64,000 nt of DNA. Origin: LMUY01 sp965198565 (GTDB taxonomy: Bacteria; Pseudomonadota; Alphaproteobacteria; Acetobacterales; Acetobacteraceae). The notes under the pieces are model-generated. The model did not search any database, was not told where the DNA came from, and saw only the letters and a program-made list of their open reading frames with translations. The translations under genes and the position numbers were made by a program. The stretch lies in NCBI GenBank assembly GCA_965198565.1, contig OZ240665.1, forward strand, positions 2,170,001 to 2,234,000, read 5' to 3'. Positions 1-8,759 of the stretch are shown piece by piece; position 1 is the stretch's first letter, and each line of letters opens with the position of its first letter.

Positions 1-109
1 GGGGGCGGCGAGCGGGCAAACGCGGGCGGACGCAATCGGCGCGAAGCCGATCGTCGGTATGCCGGTGCGTATGCTGGTCGTCCGGTGGAAGGTCATTGTG
101 ATCCCAAGT

Positions 110-126
110 GCCAACGTTAACGATTG
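110..126. repeat. 17-bp direct repeat, copy A
   Basis: GCCAACGTTAACGATTG occurs here and again, identically, at 1948-1964. It contains the palindromic cores AACGTT and GTTAAC. This copy lies at the 5' end of the XRE-Dam gene. Copy B lies about 80 bases upstream of the minus-strand gene starting at 1869. A shared operator, possibly for the XRE domains of the Dam fusion, is the simplest reading. Confidence 0.6.
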
Positions 127-1236
127 GCCTCACCGTCCTACCCCGGGTGCCGAAGAGCATGCAAGGGCGACATGGAAGCCCGGAACGGTGGATGCCGAGC
201 GATCTCCCGGCAGTCTCCGGCAATCAATCCCGGCATGCACTGGACACGGTCACGCCGTGACGGGGACGATGAGGAATCGTTGGTATTGTCGGGGATTCAC
301 AGCCTGCCAAACATCAAGAATCCTTTGCATTCCAGGTTGGGTAGCGCGTTGCGTTCCGCACGTCGGGCAACCGGCCTGACACAAGCGAACGTAGCGTCCA
401 GCGCGTCATGCAGCCTTCCCTCGGTAGCTCAGGCAGAACTAGGCCTAGGTGGCTCCCGGCTATTTGCCTGCGTGGCGCGGGTGGTCGGGCAAGAGTTGAC
501 CGGGAGATCCTTGCCGACGGGCGAGGTGGGCGCCGGTCTAGCCGGACTGCGCCTGCGCCGTGGCCTGAGCCGCGCGGCGGTGGCGCAGTTGGCGGGCGTG
601 TCCATCCCCAGCGTAGCGGCCGTGGAGGCCGGTTCGAACGTGCGCGTGCCGGGCCTGGCAGCGATCGCCACGGCCCTCGCCGCCGGTCTGAGACTGTCGC
701 CGATTGGAGAACCTCCGGCGTATTGGACGAGCGCGGCAGCGAGCAGCGCCTTCGAAGGATGGTCGACGCCACCCGAGATCCTCGAAAAGCTCTACCGTGT
801 CGTGGGCGGCCCGTTCACCATGGACCCGTGTTCGCCATCGTCGGACCGGCGAGGCGCCACCGTTCGGGCGCGCGTTCATCTATCCATCCGCGAAAACGGC
901 TTGGCGCACGATTGGCCGGGCAAGGTCTACGTCAATCCGCCGTATGGCCGCGGCGTGGGCACGTGGACGTCGAAATGCCGGTCCTCCGTCGAGAGCGGGA
1001 CGGCGGAACTTGTGATCGCGCTCCTGCCTGCCCGAAGCGACACTACGTGGTGGCATCGAGATGTGGCCGGGTATGCCGACGTCGTTTTGCTGAAAGGCCG
1101 TTTGGCGTTCGGTGAGGGAACTCAAGCCGCTCCGTTCCCCTCCGCACTCGCTTGCTGGGGCGCCGATGCGGACATTCGGATGGCGCTGAAAACGGAGTTT
1201 CCCGATGCCTGGCATGTCGGAAGGTCGCCAGGTTGA
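124..1236 (+). CDS. Double XRE helix-turn-helix / phage-type DNA N6-adenine methylase fusion
   Basis: The protein is up to 370 residues. Two XRE-like helix-turn-helix segments are visible. The first follows LGSALRSARRATGLTQ; the second is LRLRRGLSRAAVAQLAGVS with its recognition helix. The C-terminal ~160 residues match the phage Dam family (N6-adenine methyltransferase): WSTPPEILEKL at the start of the domain, a DPCS motif, and catalytic NPPYG near residue 271. It probably methylates adenine in DNA and may autoregulate. The start is uncertain: the first ~75 residues look poorly conserved, and a 17-bp repeat sits over the first start codon, so translation may begin downstream. It converges with the gene ending at 1249. 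Assignment to the Tn7-like cargo is by position. Confidence 0.75.
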   Translation: MASPSYPGCRRACKGDMEARNGGCRAISRQSPAINPGMHWTRSRRDGDDEESLVLSGIHSLPNIKNPLHSRLGSALRSARRATGLTQANVASSASCSLPSVAQAELGLGGSRLFACVARVVGQELTGRSLPTGEVGAGLAGLRLRRGLSRAAVAQLAGVSIPSVAAVEAGSNVRVPGLAAIATALAAGLRLSPIGEPPAYWTSAAASSAFEGWSTPPEILEKLYRVVGGPFTMDPCSPSSDRRGATVRARVHLSIRENGLAHDWPGKVYVNPPYGRGVGTWTSKCRSSVESGTAELVIALLPARSDTTWWHRDVAGYADVVLLKGRLAFGEGTQAAPFPSALACWGADADIRMALKTEFPDAWHVGRSPG

Positions 1237-1248
1237 GGGGGGCAATCT

Positions 1249-1869
1249 TTAAGCCCTCACGACCAGACACTGCTCGCTGAGCACGCCGATGTCGGTGGTC
1301 CATCCCGTTCGCAACAGCGCTGCACCAACCAGGCTCAGGCAGTTCGGCTCGATAACCGACGACGGCGACGGAACCGGTCCGCCCTGTCGCTCCAGGTAGG
1401 TTTGCAACGCGAGATGGGCGTCTTCCACATGTCGGGTGTCGGCGGTTTTTCGTTGGGCCGTGACGAACGCCTCCCAGATCAGCAACCGGCCCGGAGCGAC
1501 AGGTGGCAATCTCCAGTCCACCGTCGCGATTGCGTCGGGCACCAACTCCCGAAGCCGTCGTAGGACGTAGCAAGTCGTCAGCGTGCCCAGGACCGTCACG
1601 GTCGGCCCGGCTCCGGCCGAAAACGGCCGCGATGCCATGCCCGGGCCGCTTTCTCCGTTGCGGCCCTTCGTCATCATGAACGGGTCATCCCGAAGAGGAA
1701 TGAACAAGGGGCTTTCGAACCCCAGACTTACCGGTCCCCTCTGAAGAGCGGAGGCGACGGTCTCGATGCAGGCGTCCAGGTCGTTGCCGTCCGACCACAG
1801 GTCATCTTCGACGGCCGCCCAGCCGAGGTTGGATCCGGGTTTACCGACGTCTATGCATGCGAGGAACAT
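1249..1869 (-). CDS. Hypothetical protein, RNase H-like/DUF429-like start
   Basis: The protein has 206 residues. The N-terminus (CIDVGKPGSNLGWA) looks like the first strand and acidic residue of a ribonuclease-H-fold protein such as DUF429, followed by a conserved-looking segment LGFESPLFIPLRDD. The C-terminal half contains EAFVTAQ and DAHLALQ helices. No signal peptide or membrane span is seen. It converges on the XRE-Dam gene with a 12-base gap. Its promoter region contains copy B of the 17-bp repeat, so the two genes may be co-regulated. The family call is tentative and no function is assigned. Confidence 0.5.
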   Translation of the reverse strand: MFLACIDVGKPGSNLGWAAVEDDLWSDGNDLDACIETVASALQRGPVSLGFESPLFIPLRDDPFMMTKGRNGESGPGMASRPFSAGAGPTVTVLGTLTTCYVLRRLRELVPDAIATVDWRLPPVAPGRLLIWEAFVTAQRKTADTRHVEDAHLALQTYLERQGGPVPSPSSVIEPNCLSLVGAALLRTGWTTDIGVLSEQCLVVRA

Positions 1870-1947
1870 CGCGCGAGCGTAATGTGGTCGCCGCAGAACG
1901 CCCAGCGAACGCGCCCTTCGAGAGAAGGTATTCTACCGAAAACGATC

Positions 1948-1964
1948 GCCAACGTTAACGATTG
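1948..1964. repeat. 17-bp direct repeat, copy B
   Basis: Identical to 110-126. It lies in the intergenic region between the minus-strand gene starting at 1869 and the plus-strand gene at 2201, next to TTGACT/TTGACA and TATAGT hexamers that could be promoter elements. It probably works as an operator. Confidence 0.55.
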
Positions 1965-2200
1965 ACTGTTGACAAGCTGATATAGTTCTCCTTACGTTCC
2001 ACCCATGCACGTGACCGCACGCCGCCTGAGCTTCGCCTCCCAGCCAGCTACGGGTGTGTTCGCGACAGGTTGCTCGCGAATAGCGACGGTTCCTAACCGG
2101 AGCCGCTGACGACACCAGATCGCGTCCTCCTCCGGAACGCCTAGCCATTCCGCAGCGGAGACGACAACTGACGGCCCACATCCTCCCGCACGAACGCGAC

Positions 2201-2497
2201 GTGCTGATCCAAGCGGCCGAGCGCCTGCAACGGCTGGCGGCGGACATGATCTCCATCGCCGAAGGCAGCGCGCCGACGGACGCGGACTTGGTCAACGCGC
2301 CGATCCTCGACCGTTACGTCGTATGCGAGGGAGCGGTGCAGTGCCTGATGGGCATTCAAAGCGGCCATCCCGTTCTCACCGCCAAACTCATCGAAACGAG
2401 CGAGTTACAACTAATGTCTGTGCGGGACGGGTGGGCGCGGACGACATCTCGATATTACAGGCTGGGTCGTCCCAGGTTGGCGCCGCTGAATGGATAG
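2201..2497 (+). CDS. Small DUF6634-like protein
   Basis: The protein has 98 residues from a GTG start. It begins with a helix AAERLQRLAADM, then a DLVNAPILDRY segment, a GHPVLTAKLIETSEL core and the ending WARTTSRYYRLGRP. This layout is what I recall for DUF6634, small proteins common on alphaproteobacterial plasmids and islands; no function is known. The frame stays open upstream without an ATG, so the true start may lie earlier at a rare codon. It lies between the putative operator region and tnsA. Confidence 0.5.
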   Translation: MLIQAAERLQRLAADMISIAEGSAPTDADLVNAPILDRYVVCEGAVQCLMGIQSGHPVLTAKLIETSELQLMSVRDGWARTTSRYYRLGRPRLAPLNG

Positions 2498-2506
2498 AGA
2501 CGAATC

Positions 2507-2797
2507 GTGAAACGCCCACCAGTCCCAACTGGCGCTCTCCTCGTGAATCCTGCAATGGAGACGATTTCAGTTGTGCACCGTACGAGTGAGCGTTATAACG
2601 TGTTACCGGGCGCCCTCGTTGGCGCTGTCTGGTCCGCGACCCATGGTCGCTTCCCGGATTTGAATGACTTCGAGCAGGTGCGGAATCCCGCGATCTGCCC
2701 GTTCTTGCGTCTAGGGAGGCCGGGTATGTTCGACGATACGCACGCTGCCCAACCGTCGACACCGGCAATCCCCCGAATAGGGCTTCTCCGCGACTGA
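2507..2797 (+). CDS. Weak ORF, hypothetical
   Basis: A 96-codon frame from GTG, ten bases after the preceding gene. The first half (ALLVNPAMETISVVHRTSERY) reads like protein, but the second half is rich in proline and has no recognisable pattern. No clear ribosome-binding site. It may be a small cargo gene, a remnant or chance. Confidence 0.25.
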   Translation: MKRPPVPTGALLVNPAMETISVVHRTSERYNVLPGALVGAVWSATHGRFPDLNDFEQVRNPAICPFLRLGRPGMFDDTHAAQPSTPAIPRIGLLRD

Positions 2798-2894
2798 TTG
2801 CTTCCCGGCATTGACGCCGGGACGACGTCTCGTCTGGAAACGTCGCGTCCCCACGGGGCGCGTGGAACTTCCCCCAAGCTGGAAGCCCATCGTC

Positions 2895-3623
2895 ATGCGC
2901 AAGCACATGCTCGGCACCGAAACACCCAAGCGTGGGTGGTGCGCCCCCTTGTCCGCTCCAAAACCCGCCAAACGGCTTGCCAAGCCAGCCACGACTCCAA
3001 AGCGGGAACGGGAGGGTGGTGCGTCTGTTGTTTATTTTCCAACTTGGAAAGGCGGGCGCCGGATGGTGAACCTGCGCCATTACTTCCACTACGAGATGGC
3101 GTGCCTGCTGGAGATGGACCCGGAAGTGCTCTGGTGGTCTGCGGACCGCGAAAGCGTCGAGGTCGGTTACGAAGACGGGGAACTCGCCGAGTTCAAGTCC
3201 AATCTGGTGGCCAAAACCCGCACCGGATTGCGGCTGGTCAAGTTGCACGACGATTCCTCCCGGCGCCGGGACAAGGCTGTTCCGGTTCGCCGCGTGAATC
3301 CCAAGGTGCCGTTCGGAGTCGAGTGCGAAACCTTGACCCGCTCGGAAGTCTTGGCGCATCCGCGGCTCGCCGCGAGCCAGGACATTCTCTTCTATCGTCC
3401 ATTCGAGTGGGAGCCTGAACTCGCCTTCCGCCTGGCGGCATCGGACGCGTTGCATCCGGTTCAGTCCTTGGGCGACATGCACGAGCGTTTGGGCGAAGAC
3501 GAAGTGCCGTGGAGCCACGTGCTGTCAATGGTGGCGCAGGGCTTCGTCGAAGTGGACATGGACGACGAGGTGGGACCGGCCATAAAGGTCCTGTCGTGCA
3601 ATCACGAGGGGTACCTCGGATGA
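2895..3623 (+). CDS. tnsA: Tn7-like transposase endonuclease subunit TnsA
   Basis: The ATG at 2895 is preceded by GGAAG and gives 242 residues (an upstream TTG at 2811 would give 270). The region VVYFPTWKGGRRMVNLRHYF, then EMACLLEMDPEV, is the TnsA N-terminal nuclease pattern, in which TnsA cuts the 5' ends of the transposon during cut-and-paste movement. The first acidic residue is kept. The usual PDF motif reads AEF and the usual Q-x-K reads LVK, so the active site looks altered. The C-terminal part (DALHPVQSLGDMHERLGE) resembles the TnsA winged-helix region that contacts TnsC. Its stop overlaps the tnsB start by four bases (ATGA). Confidence 0.85.
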   Translation: MRKHMLGTETPKRGWCAPLSAPKPAKRLAKPATTPKREREGGASVVYFPTWKGGRRMVNLRHYFHYEMACLLEMDPEVLWWSADRESVEVGYEDGELAEFKSNLVAKTRTGLRLVKLHDDSSRRRDKAVPVRRVNPKVPFGVECETLTRSEVLAHPRLAASQDILFYRPFEWEPELAFRLAASDALHPVQSLGDMHERLGEDEVPWSHVLSMVAQGFVEVDMDDEVGPAIKVLSCNHEGYLG

Positions 3624-5764
3624 ACGACTGGCGCACTCCTCGTGCCGGACATTACCTGCGTTGGCGGGACGTGGTCTGGACCATCAAGGTCAACGTCAAC
3701 GGCGCACTGCACCTCGAAGACTTCGAAACCGGCGAGACCCACCGCCTGCCGCTGGCCGACTACCAGGAGGGTTGCTTCCAGGGCACGGTCGAGATGCTGG
3801 AAAGTCCGACGGCTGAGCTTCCGGACGATCGGCAGGCGCTGGCGGAAATCGCCTTCAACGCCATGCCGCTATCCATGCAGCGCCAGGTCATGCGCATGCG
3901 CCGGTACATCGAAGCCTACGAAGATCCGGCGCACTTCTACCGGACTTATCTTCCGGCGGTGTCGGTCGAGGAGCGACGCGCACCGGACCGCATGAGCGCA
4001 GCCAAGGTGGAGCCGTTCCTAAAGCTGGTTGCAGGCACTTTCAAGTTGACGGAGAAGGCGTCGGACAACCCCGACCAACCCGCAGCGGAAGTCCCACCGG
4101 GTTTCACCACGTTTGCGAAGTGGATGCGCATGTGGCACCGCTATCGCGAGTGGAAGCTGATGGCACCGCGTTTCGACCGGCGCGGATCCGACGATCGGTC
4201 GGTCATCGTCGGCCCGGTCAAGAAGATCGTCGACAAAGCCATCCGAGAGGTCTGGCTGACCAGGGCGCGCAACAGCAAGACGGCAACGTGCCAAGCCGTC
4301 GAAATCGGAATCAAGGCCTACAACGAACGCCACGCCGACGCGCCGGTGGCGGTGAGCAGGCGGCAGGTGTTCCGCTACATCGACCAAGCCGTCGGCAAAT
4401 ACGAGACCGTCGTGGCTCGCGAGGGCAAGTCGCGCGCCGACTCGCGGTTCGAACCCGTGGCTCAGGGTCCGCAAGCCAAACGCATCATGGAGATCGTCGA
4501 GGTGGACCATACCCACGCCAAGGTGGAGGTCACCGACGATGAGACCGGCAAGAACCTCGGCAGGCCCTGGATCACCGCGGCCATCGATCGCCGGAGCCGG
4601 ATGGTCGTCGGACTGCACGTCCATTTCGAAGGCCCGTCGGTCTATGCGGTCATGCAGTGCCTTCGCAATCTGATGGCGCCAAAAACTTTCCTCAAAAAAT
4701 TGGTGCCCGACATTGACTACCGACACACCGCGTGCGGCATCCCGGAGACGTTCCTGTTCGACCAGGGATCCGATTTCGACAGCGACCACGTCCACGAGGT
4801 TTGCTCGGAGTTCACCATCGCTCCGTTCTACGCTCCCGGTGCGCACCCGGAATACAAGGCCAGCATCGAGCGCTTCAACGGCACCATGCATGGGCAGGTC
4901 GCGTTCCCACTCAAAGGCGCGATGCGGCGCATCAAGGATCGGCGCGACGATCGCGACACCTGGAAAAGCCTGGCGGTCATGCCGTTCTCGGATTTCGTCG
5001 CGCGCCTTTGGCATTGGGTGACGATGATTTATCCCAAGGCGTTCCACACCGGCCTGGGCGGCATTCCGTTGGAAGTCTGGGACGAGTGTTACGAAATCAA
5101 ACCGCCGCGTCCGCCTTGGCGCAAGGAGAAGACGGATGTCCTACTGATGAGGACGGTCCGCTGCGAGCCGACGCGCGAAGGCGTGGCATACAACGGGCTG
5201 GCCTGGAACGGAGAGGTCATCAAGGCCATCCGGTCGCATCCGGAGCACCGTAGGGGCCGGAAGATCCTGGTGCGCATCGACGAAGGAGACCTGGGACTGG
5301 CGTACGCCACCAATCCGGTGACCGGCAAGTTCGAGAAGCTCGATCCAGTCCTGACCCGCTACATGCCGGGCAAGACCATGCACCAGCACAATATGGCGGT
5401 GCGCCGTCTCAAGAAGAAGCAGGTGGGCACCCATAGCGAACTGGCGCTCATGCAGGCTTTCAAGCGCCATATGGACGAAGCGCGCGAAACCCATGCGAAT
5501 GATTCGACCAAGTCCAAGGTACGAGCGCGGCTGGCCCGAGACGTCAACATCGGCGGCACGGCTCCGTCGGGCGACGATCTGGGCAGCTTGGCGCCGGACA
5601 GCGTCACCATGGCGACCCCGACAACTCCGGTGGTCGAAACCGTTGATGTGGTCGTTCAAGAGGTGGTCGTCCAAGAGGTCGCCGCCCCGGATGACGCTCC
5701 CAACCCCAAACCGCCCGCTCCCGCCCCCAAGGCGCGGGTTTCGCCACCTGCGAGGAAACTCTAA
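3620..5764 (+). CDS. tnsB: Tn7-like DDE transposase TnsB
   Basis: The start is the ATG that overlaps the tnsA stop; a 3509 start would run far into tnsA. The product has 714 residues. The rve/DDE core is complete: D296 in EVDHTH, D381 in LFDQGSDF and E417 in SIERFNG, with the 35-residue D-E spacing of this family. N-terminal residues ~40-280 carry DNA-binding regions (RRQVFRYIDQAV helix). A mu-transposase-type beta-barrel region follows the core. The acidic, proline-rich tail is the expected TnsC-contact region. It binds transposon ends and joins 3' ends to target DNA. The stop overlaps tnsC by one base. Confidence 0.93.
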   Translation: MNDWRTPRAGHYLRWRDVVWTIKVNVNGALHLEDFETGETHRLPLADYQEGCFQGTVEMLESPTAELPDDRQALAEIAFNAMPLSMQRQVMRMRRYIEAYEDPAHFYRTYLPAVSVEERRAPDRMSAAKVEPFLKLVAGTFKLTEKASDNPDQPAAEVPPGFTTFAKWMRMWHRYREWKLMAPRFDRRGSDDRSVIVGPVKKIVDKAIREVWLTRARNSKTATCQAVEIGIKAYNERHADAPVAVSRRQVFRYIDQAVGKYETVVAREGKSRADSRFEPVAQGPQAKRIMEIVEVDHTHAKVEVTDDETGKNLGRPWITAAIDRRSRMVVGLHVHFEGPSVYAVMQCLRNLMAPKTFLKKLVPDIDYRHTACGIPETFLFDQGSDFDSDHVHEVCSEFTIAPFYAPGAHPEYKASIERFNGTMHGQVAFPLKGAMRRIKDRRDDRDTWKSLAVMPFSDFVARLWHWVTMIYPKAFHTGLGGIPLEVWDECYEIKPPRPPWRKEKTDVLLMRTVRCEPTREGVAYNGLAWNGEVIKAIRSHPEHRRGRKILVRIDEGDLGLAYATNPVTGKFEKLDPVLTRYMPGKTMHQHNMAVRRLKKKQVGTHSELALMQAFKRHMDEARETHANDSTKSKVRARLARDVNIGGTAPSGDDLGSLAPDSVTMATPTTPVVETVDVVVQEVVVQEVAAPDDAPNPKPPAPAPKARVSPPARKL

Positions 5765-6894
5765 TGACGCTAAAACCCCACGCTCCTGCACGTGAGTTCG
5801 ATCGTCTGGCGCTGCTGCACAAAATCAACGACATCCGCCGCATCTATGTGCCGTACGAAAAACTGGGAAAGATCAAAGGGTCCGTCGTAGACCTGATCGA
5901 TCGTGACAACAGCGGTTCCCAGGGCAACATCCAAGTCATCCTCGGGCCGTCCCGCTCCGGCAAGACCCGCTTCATCGAGGATCTTATGAGGGATTACCCC
6001 GTAGAGCGGGAAGCCATCCTTTCGGAAAACAACAACTGGGCGGACCGCAAGACTGTGGTGTTCACATCCGTCGCCGATGCGAAGGATGTCCCGGTAGCCG
6101 AAGGTATCTACAAGAGCTTGTCGGGACGATCGGTGAAGGATGTGCTGGGATCGAAAATCAAGATTGGCGATATCAAGGAAGGCATCAAGATGTTGGCCGT
6201 GGAATGCGGTATGAAACTTCTTATTTTGGATGAAGCCCATCAAAGCATTGATAACAAAACGGACACGGTAGCGAAGAACGTCGCGATTTTGATCAAGGAT
6301 CTGGTAAACGACAAGAAGTTCTCGATTCTTCTCGTCGGCACCGATGAGACTATGCGTCTGGTTCGCGCGAGGGAGGAAGTCAGGAAACGGACCACTCACG
6401 TTCACAGGATCAAACCGTTCGGCGCGAACCCACATGACCGGACCGTGTGGAACGAAATTCTGCAGGACATCGACGACGACCTCAGCGCCAACGTGTTCGA
6501 GGCTTCTTCCGGATTGACCGCGCCGGACATGTCGTCCGCGCTGATGGCTGCGTGCAGTGGTATCCTCGGCGAAATGACCACGTTGATGGAACAGGCGGCT
6601 ATCTTGGCGCTGGACGAGATGATCCACGCCGCGGCCCTCACCGCCCGAGACAAGGCGAAGGTTGAGCCGCCGGGTATAAAATGGCGTCATCTCGAAGAGG
6701 CCTTCGCGGTGTCGGCCATCGGCTTCGACGCGAAGGTCAATCCGTTCTCCCTTGGCGCTCGTCCACCGCCCGAGGGATTGCCGGATGTGGCGCCGGAAGA
6801 GACGGTAACCGAGGAAGACGAGGTCGAAGGACCCGCGAGCGGCGTTCGCGGACGCAAGCGGGCCAAACACCGTGCCTCCAAGTTCTCGAAGTAG
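5764..6894 (+). CDS. tnsC: Tn7-like AAA+ regulator TnsC
   Basis: The protein has 376 residues. Walker A is GPSRSGKT (about residues 60-68) and Walker B is LLILDEAH (about 152-159), followed by sensor-like SILLVGTDE. The N-terminus has the YVPYEKL motif typical of TniB/TnsC ATPases. In this family it polymerises on DNA and links TniQ/TnsD-chosen targets to the TnsAB transposase. The tail is charged (GRKRAKHRASK). ATG overlaps the tnsB stop (TAATG), and tniQ starts inside its last 23 bases, so the four genes form one translationally coupled operon. Confidence 0.92.
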   Translation: MTLKPHAPAREFDRLALLHKINDIRRIYVPYEKLGKIKGSVVDLIDRDNSGSQGNIQVILGPSRSGKTRFIEDLMRDYPVEREAILSENNNWADRKTVVFTSVADAKDVPVAEGIYKSLSGRSVKDVLGSKIKIGDIKEGIKMLAVECGMKLLILDEAHQSIDNKTDTVAKNVAILIKDLVNDKKFSILLVGTDETMRLVRAREEVRKRTTHVHRIKPFGANPHDRTVWNEILQDIDDDLSANVFEASSGLTAPDMSSALMAACSGILGEMTTLMEQAAILALDEMIHAAALTARDKAKVEPPGIKWRHLEEAFAVSAIGFDAKVNPFSLGARPPPEGLPDVAPEETVTEEDEVEGPASGVRGRKRAKHRASKFSK

Positions 6895-8656
6895 CCCCGA
6901 ACGCTTCCCCCTCGGGACCAGACCTCGCCTCGACGAAAGCCTGCCCGGCTATCTGATGAGGCTTGGGCAACGAGTTGGCGCCACGACTGCACGGATGGCG
7001 GCGATGGCGGAGGTCATCCAGCCGGGCTTCTCCACTGGCAAGGGGAACTGGGATCTTCTGGCCGCCTTGGCATCCGTTCCAACGGGCACGATGGAGGCCA
7101 TGGCCTACGGGCCTAGCGGACGGTTCGCCCACCATCGCTTCGGTCCGGGAACAGTGCATCGGGAGATACTGGACCTCTCCGCCCGGCGGGTGTGCCCGGC
7201 GTGCCTGGAGGAGGCCGATCATCATCGCCGAGATTGGGACTTGGCGCTGGCGACCGCATGTACCCGGCACGGCCTTCGCCTTCTATCGCGATGTCCGGAA
7301 TGCTCGCGTCGGCTGACGTGGTCGGATCCGGCTCCCGACCTGTGCCGATGCGGGTTCTCCCTGGCGACGGCTGCCGCCGAACCGGTCGGGGTTGAAGAAA
7401 CCGTGGCCAACGGCCGTTTCCTGGAACTGGCGAACGCGCGACTGGATTGGCTACCGCAGGAAATCCGGGCTTGCCCGTCGCCGGATCTGATGTGGCTGAC
7501 GATGTGCCTGGGTATGTTCGTGACCGGCTGGCCGGGGGAGCGGCGCATCGAGACGCTGTGCCACGGACCGCCACACGTCACCGCCGCGGTGGTGATCGGC
7601 GGGTTGCGGTGCTTGCACGACTGGCCCGCCTCGCTGGCCGCTTTCCTTGAAGCCGAATGCCGTCGCGCGGGCGAGCGACCTGGCCGTTACGGCGCACGCA
7701 AAGCGCTGGGACCGTTTTATGCCTGGTTACGGGGCGTCGAATCGCCGTCGATCAGGGAGGCGGTGCTCGCGGTTGTCCGCTCGACGGTGGCCGACGATCC
7801 GCTAGCGGTCCACCGAATGCACCGGTCGCGGCTCATCGGTCGGCAGTCAGAAGGCATGGCCGCGCTCGCCCAAGCAGCCGCCGTCCTTGGCACGTCCACG
7901 ACGACGGCCAAACGTATGCTGGGAAGGGAGGCTGCGTCCGAAGGACGTGGGATTCCGATGGCTATTCCAGTGGCAGCGATCGAGCAGTTGGCGGTAGCCG
8001 GACGGGGAAAGCTCACCCTGGCGGAAGCGGCCGCGCAGTTGGGTGTCTCCAAGAGCAGGACGCGGCGGCTGATCTCCGCAGGGACGTTCGGGGCCGTCGA
8101 GCGCACCGCCTCGCGCTGGACGGTTGTAGGCGAGGCGGTCCGGAACCTGCTGTCGGGACTGGAGAAGGGCGTAGTGGCGGGCGGTGGCGGGCCGCGGGTG
8201 GGCTTTGACCACGTCGCGGAGGCAATGCGAAGGCGGGGCGTCGATCTGCCTGGAGCGGTCGATGCCATTCGGAGCGGGAGGATCCGTCCCGTCGCGATCG
8301 AAGCGGGCGCGGTGGGATTGAAACGCTTGGTGTTCGACCGGGCGGCGGTGCGGGCTGTCTGCCGAGGACTCGACCGGTCCACCATCCAGGTGGCGGCCGA
8401 ACGGATGAGATTGAAGTGGGAGGTCGTGCGCCATCTGCTCGAACGCGGGCTGCTGGCCGGGACGGATGCAGCGAGCGTGGCCCGGTTTGATGCGGATTTT
8501 GTCAGCGGTGCGACGCTGGCGGCTGTGCGGGGTACGTCGCCACGGGCGCTGGCAGTCGCGCTGGCGCAACAGGGCGTCGAGCCGGTGACTGGACCGGGTG
8601 TGGATGGAGGCAGGCAGAACTTCTACGCCAAGGCAGCGGTGACCAAACTGACCTAA
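6872..8656 (+). CDS. tniQ: TniQ/TnsD target-selection protein, long form
   Basis: The protein has 594 residues from a GTG start. The N-terminal TniQ domain begins RPRLDESLPGYLMRL, followed by a zinc-binding segment CPACLEE...CTRHG...CPEC...CRCG (about residues 108-165). The C-terminal half has several helix-turn-helix-like units (LTLAEAAAQLGVSKSRTRRL; VAAERMRLKWEVVRHLLERG), as expected of a TnsD-type protein that reads a specific target sequence. Its length is close to TnsD and well above the ~400-residue TniQ of CRISPR-associated elements. It is co-transcribed with tnsABC. I infer that it directs insertion to a fixed attachment site, which I could not identify. Confidence 0.85.
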   Translation: MPPSSRSSPERFPLGTRPRLDESLPGYLMRLGQRVGATTARMAAMAEVIQPGFSTGKGNWDLLAALASVPTGTMEAMAYGPSGRFAHHRFGPGTVHREILDLSARRVCPACLEEADHHRRDWDLALATACTRHGLRLLSRCPECSRRLTWSDPAPDLCRCGFSLATAAAEPVGVEETVANGRFLELANARLDWLPQEIRACPSPDLMWLTMCLGMFVTGWPGERRIETLCHGPPHVTAAVVIGGLRCLHDWPASLAAFLEAECRRAGERPGRYGARKALGPFYAWLRGVESPSIREAVLAVVRSTVADDPLAVHRMHRSRLIGRQSEGMAALAQAAAVLGTSTTTAKRMLGREAASEGRGIPMAIPVAAIEQLAVAGRGKLTLAEAAAQLGVSKSRTRRLISAGTFGAVERTASRWTVVGEAVRNLLSGLEKGVVAGGGGPRVGFDHVAEAMRRRGVDLPGAVDAIRSGRIRPVAIEAGAVGLKRLVFDRAAVRAVCRGLDRSTIQVAAERMRLKWEVVRHLLERGLLAGTDAASVARFDADFVSGATLAAVRGTSPRALAVALAQQGVEPVTGPGVDGGRQNFYAKAAVTKLT

Positions 8657-8759
8657 TTGAACGCATCCGCTCGATGTCTCGGCCGACCGATTGCCCCTCC
8701 GGGGATCGCCACTGTGTTCCGCAACTGCCACTGTCTTGCCGGTCTATAGGAGATAGCTG

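Noticed and set aside
1967..1974. TGTTGACA, the same eight bases as the candidate right end at 10997-11004
   Set aside because: It is in direct, not inverted, orientation and the similarity stops after eight bases, which is expected by chance in a window of this size.
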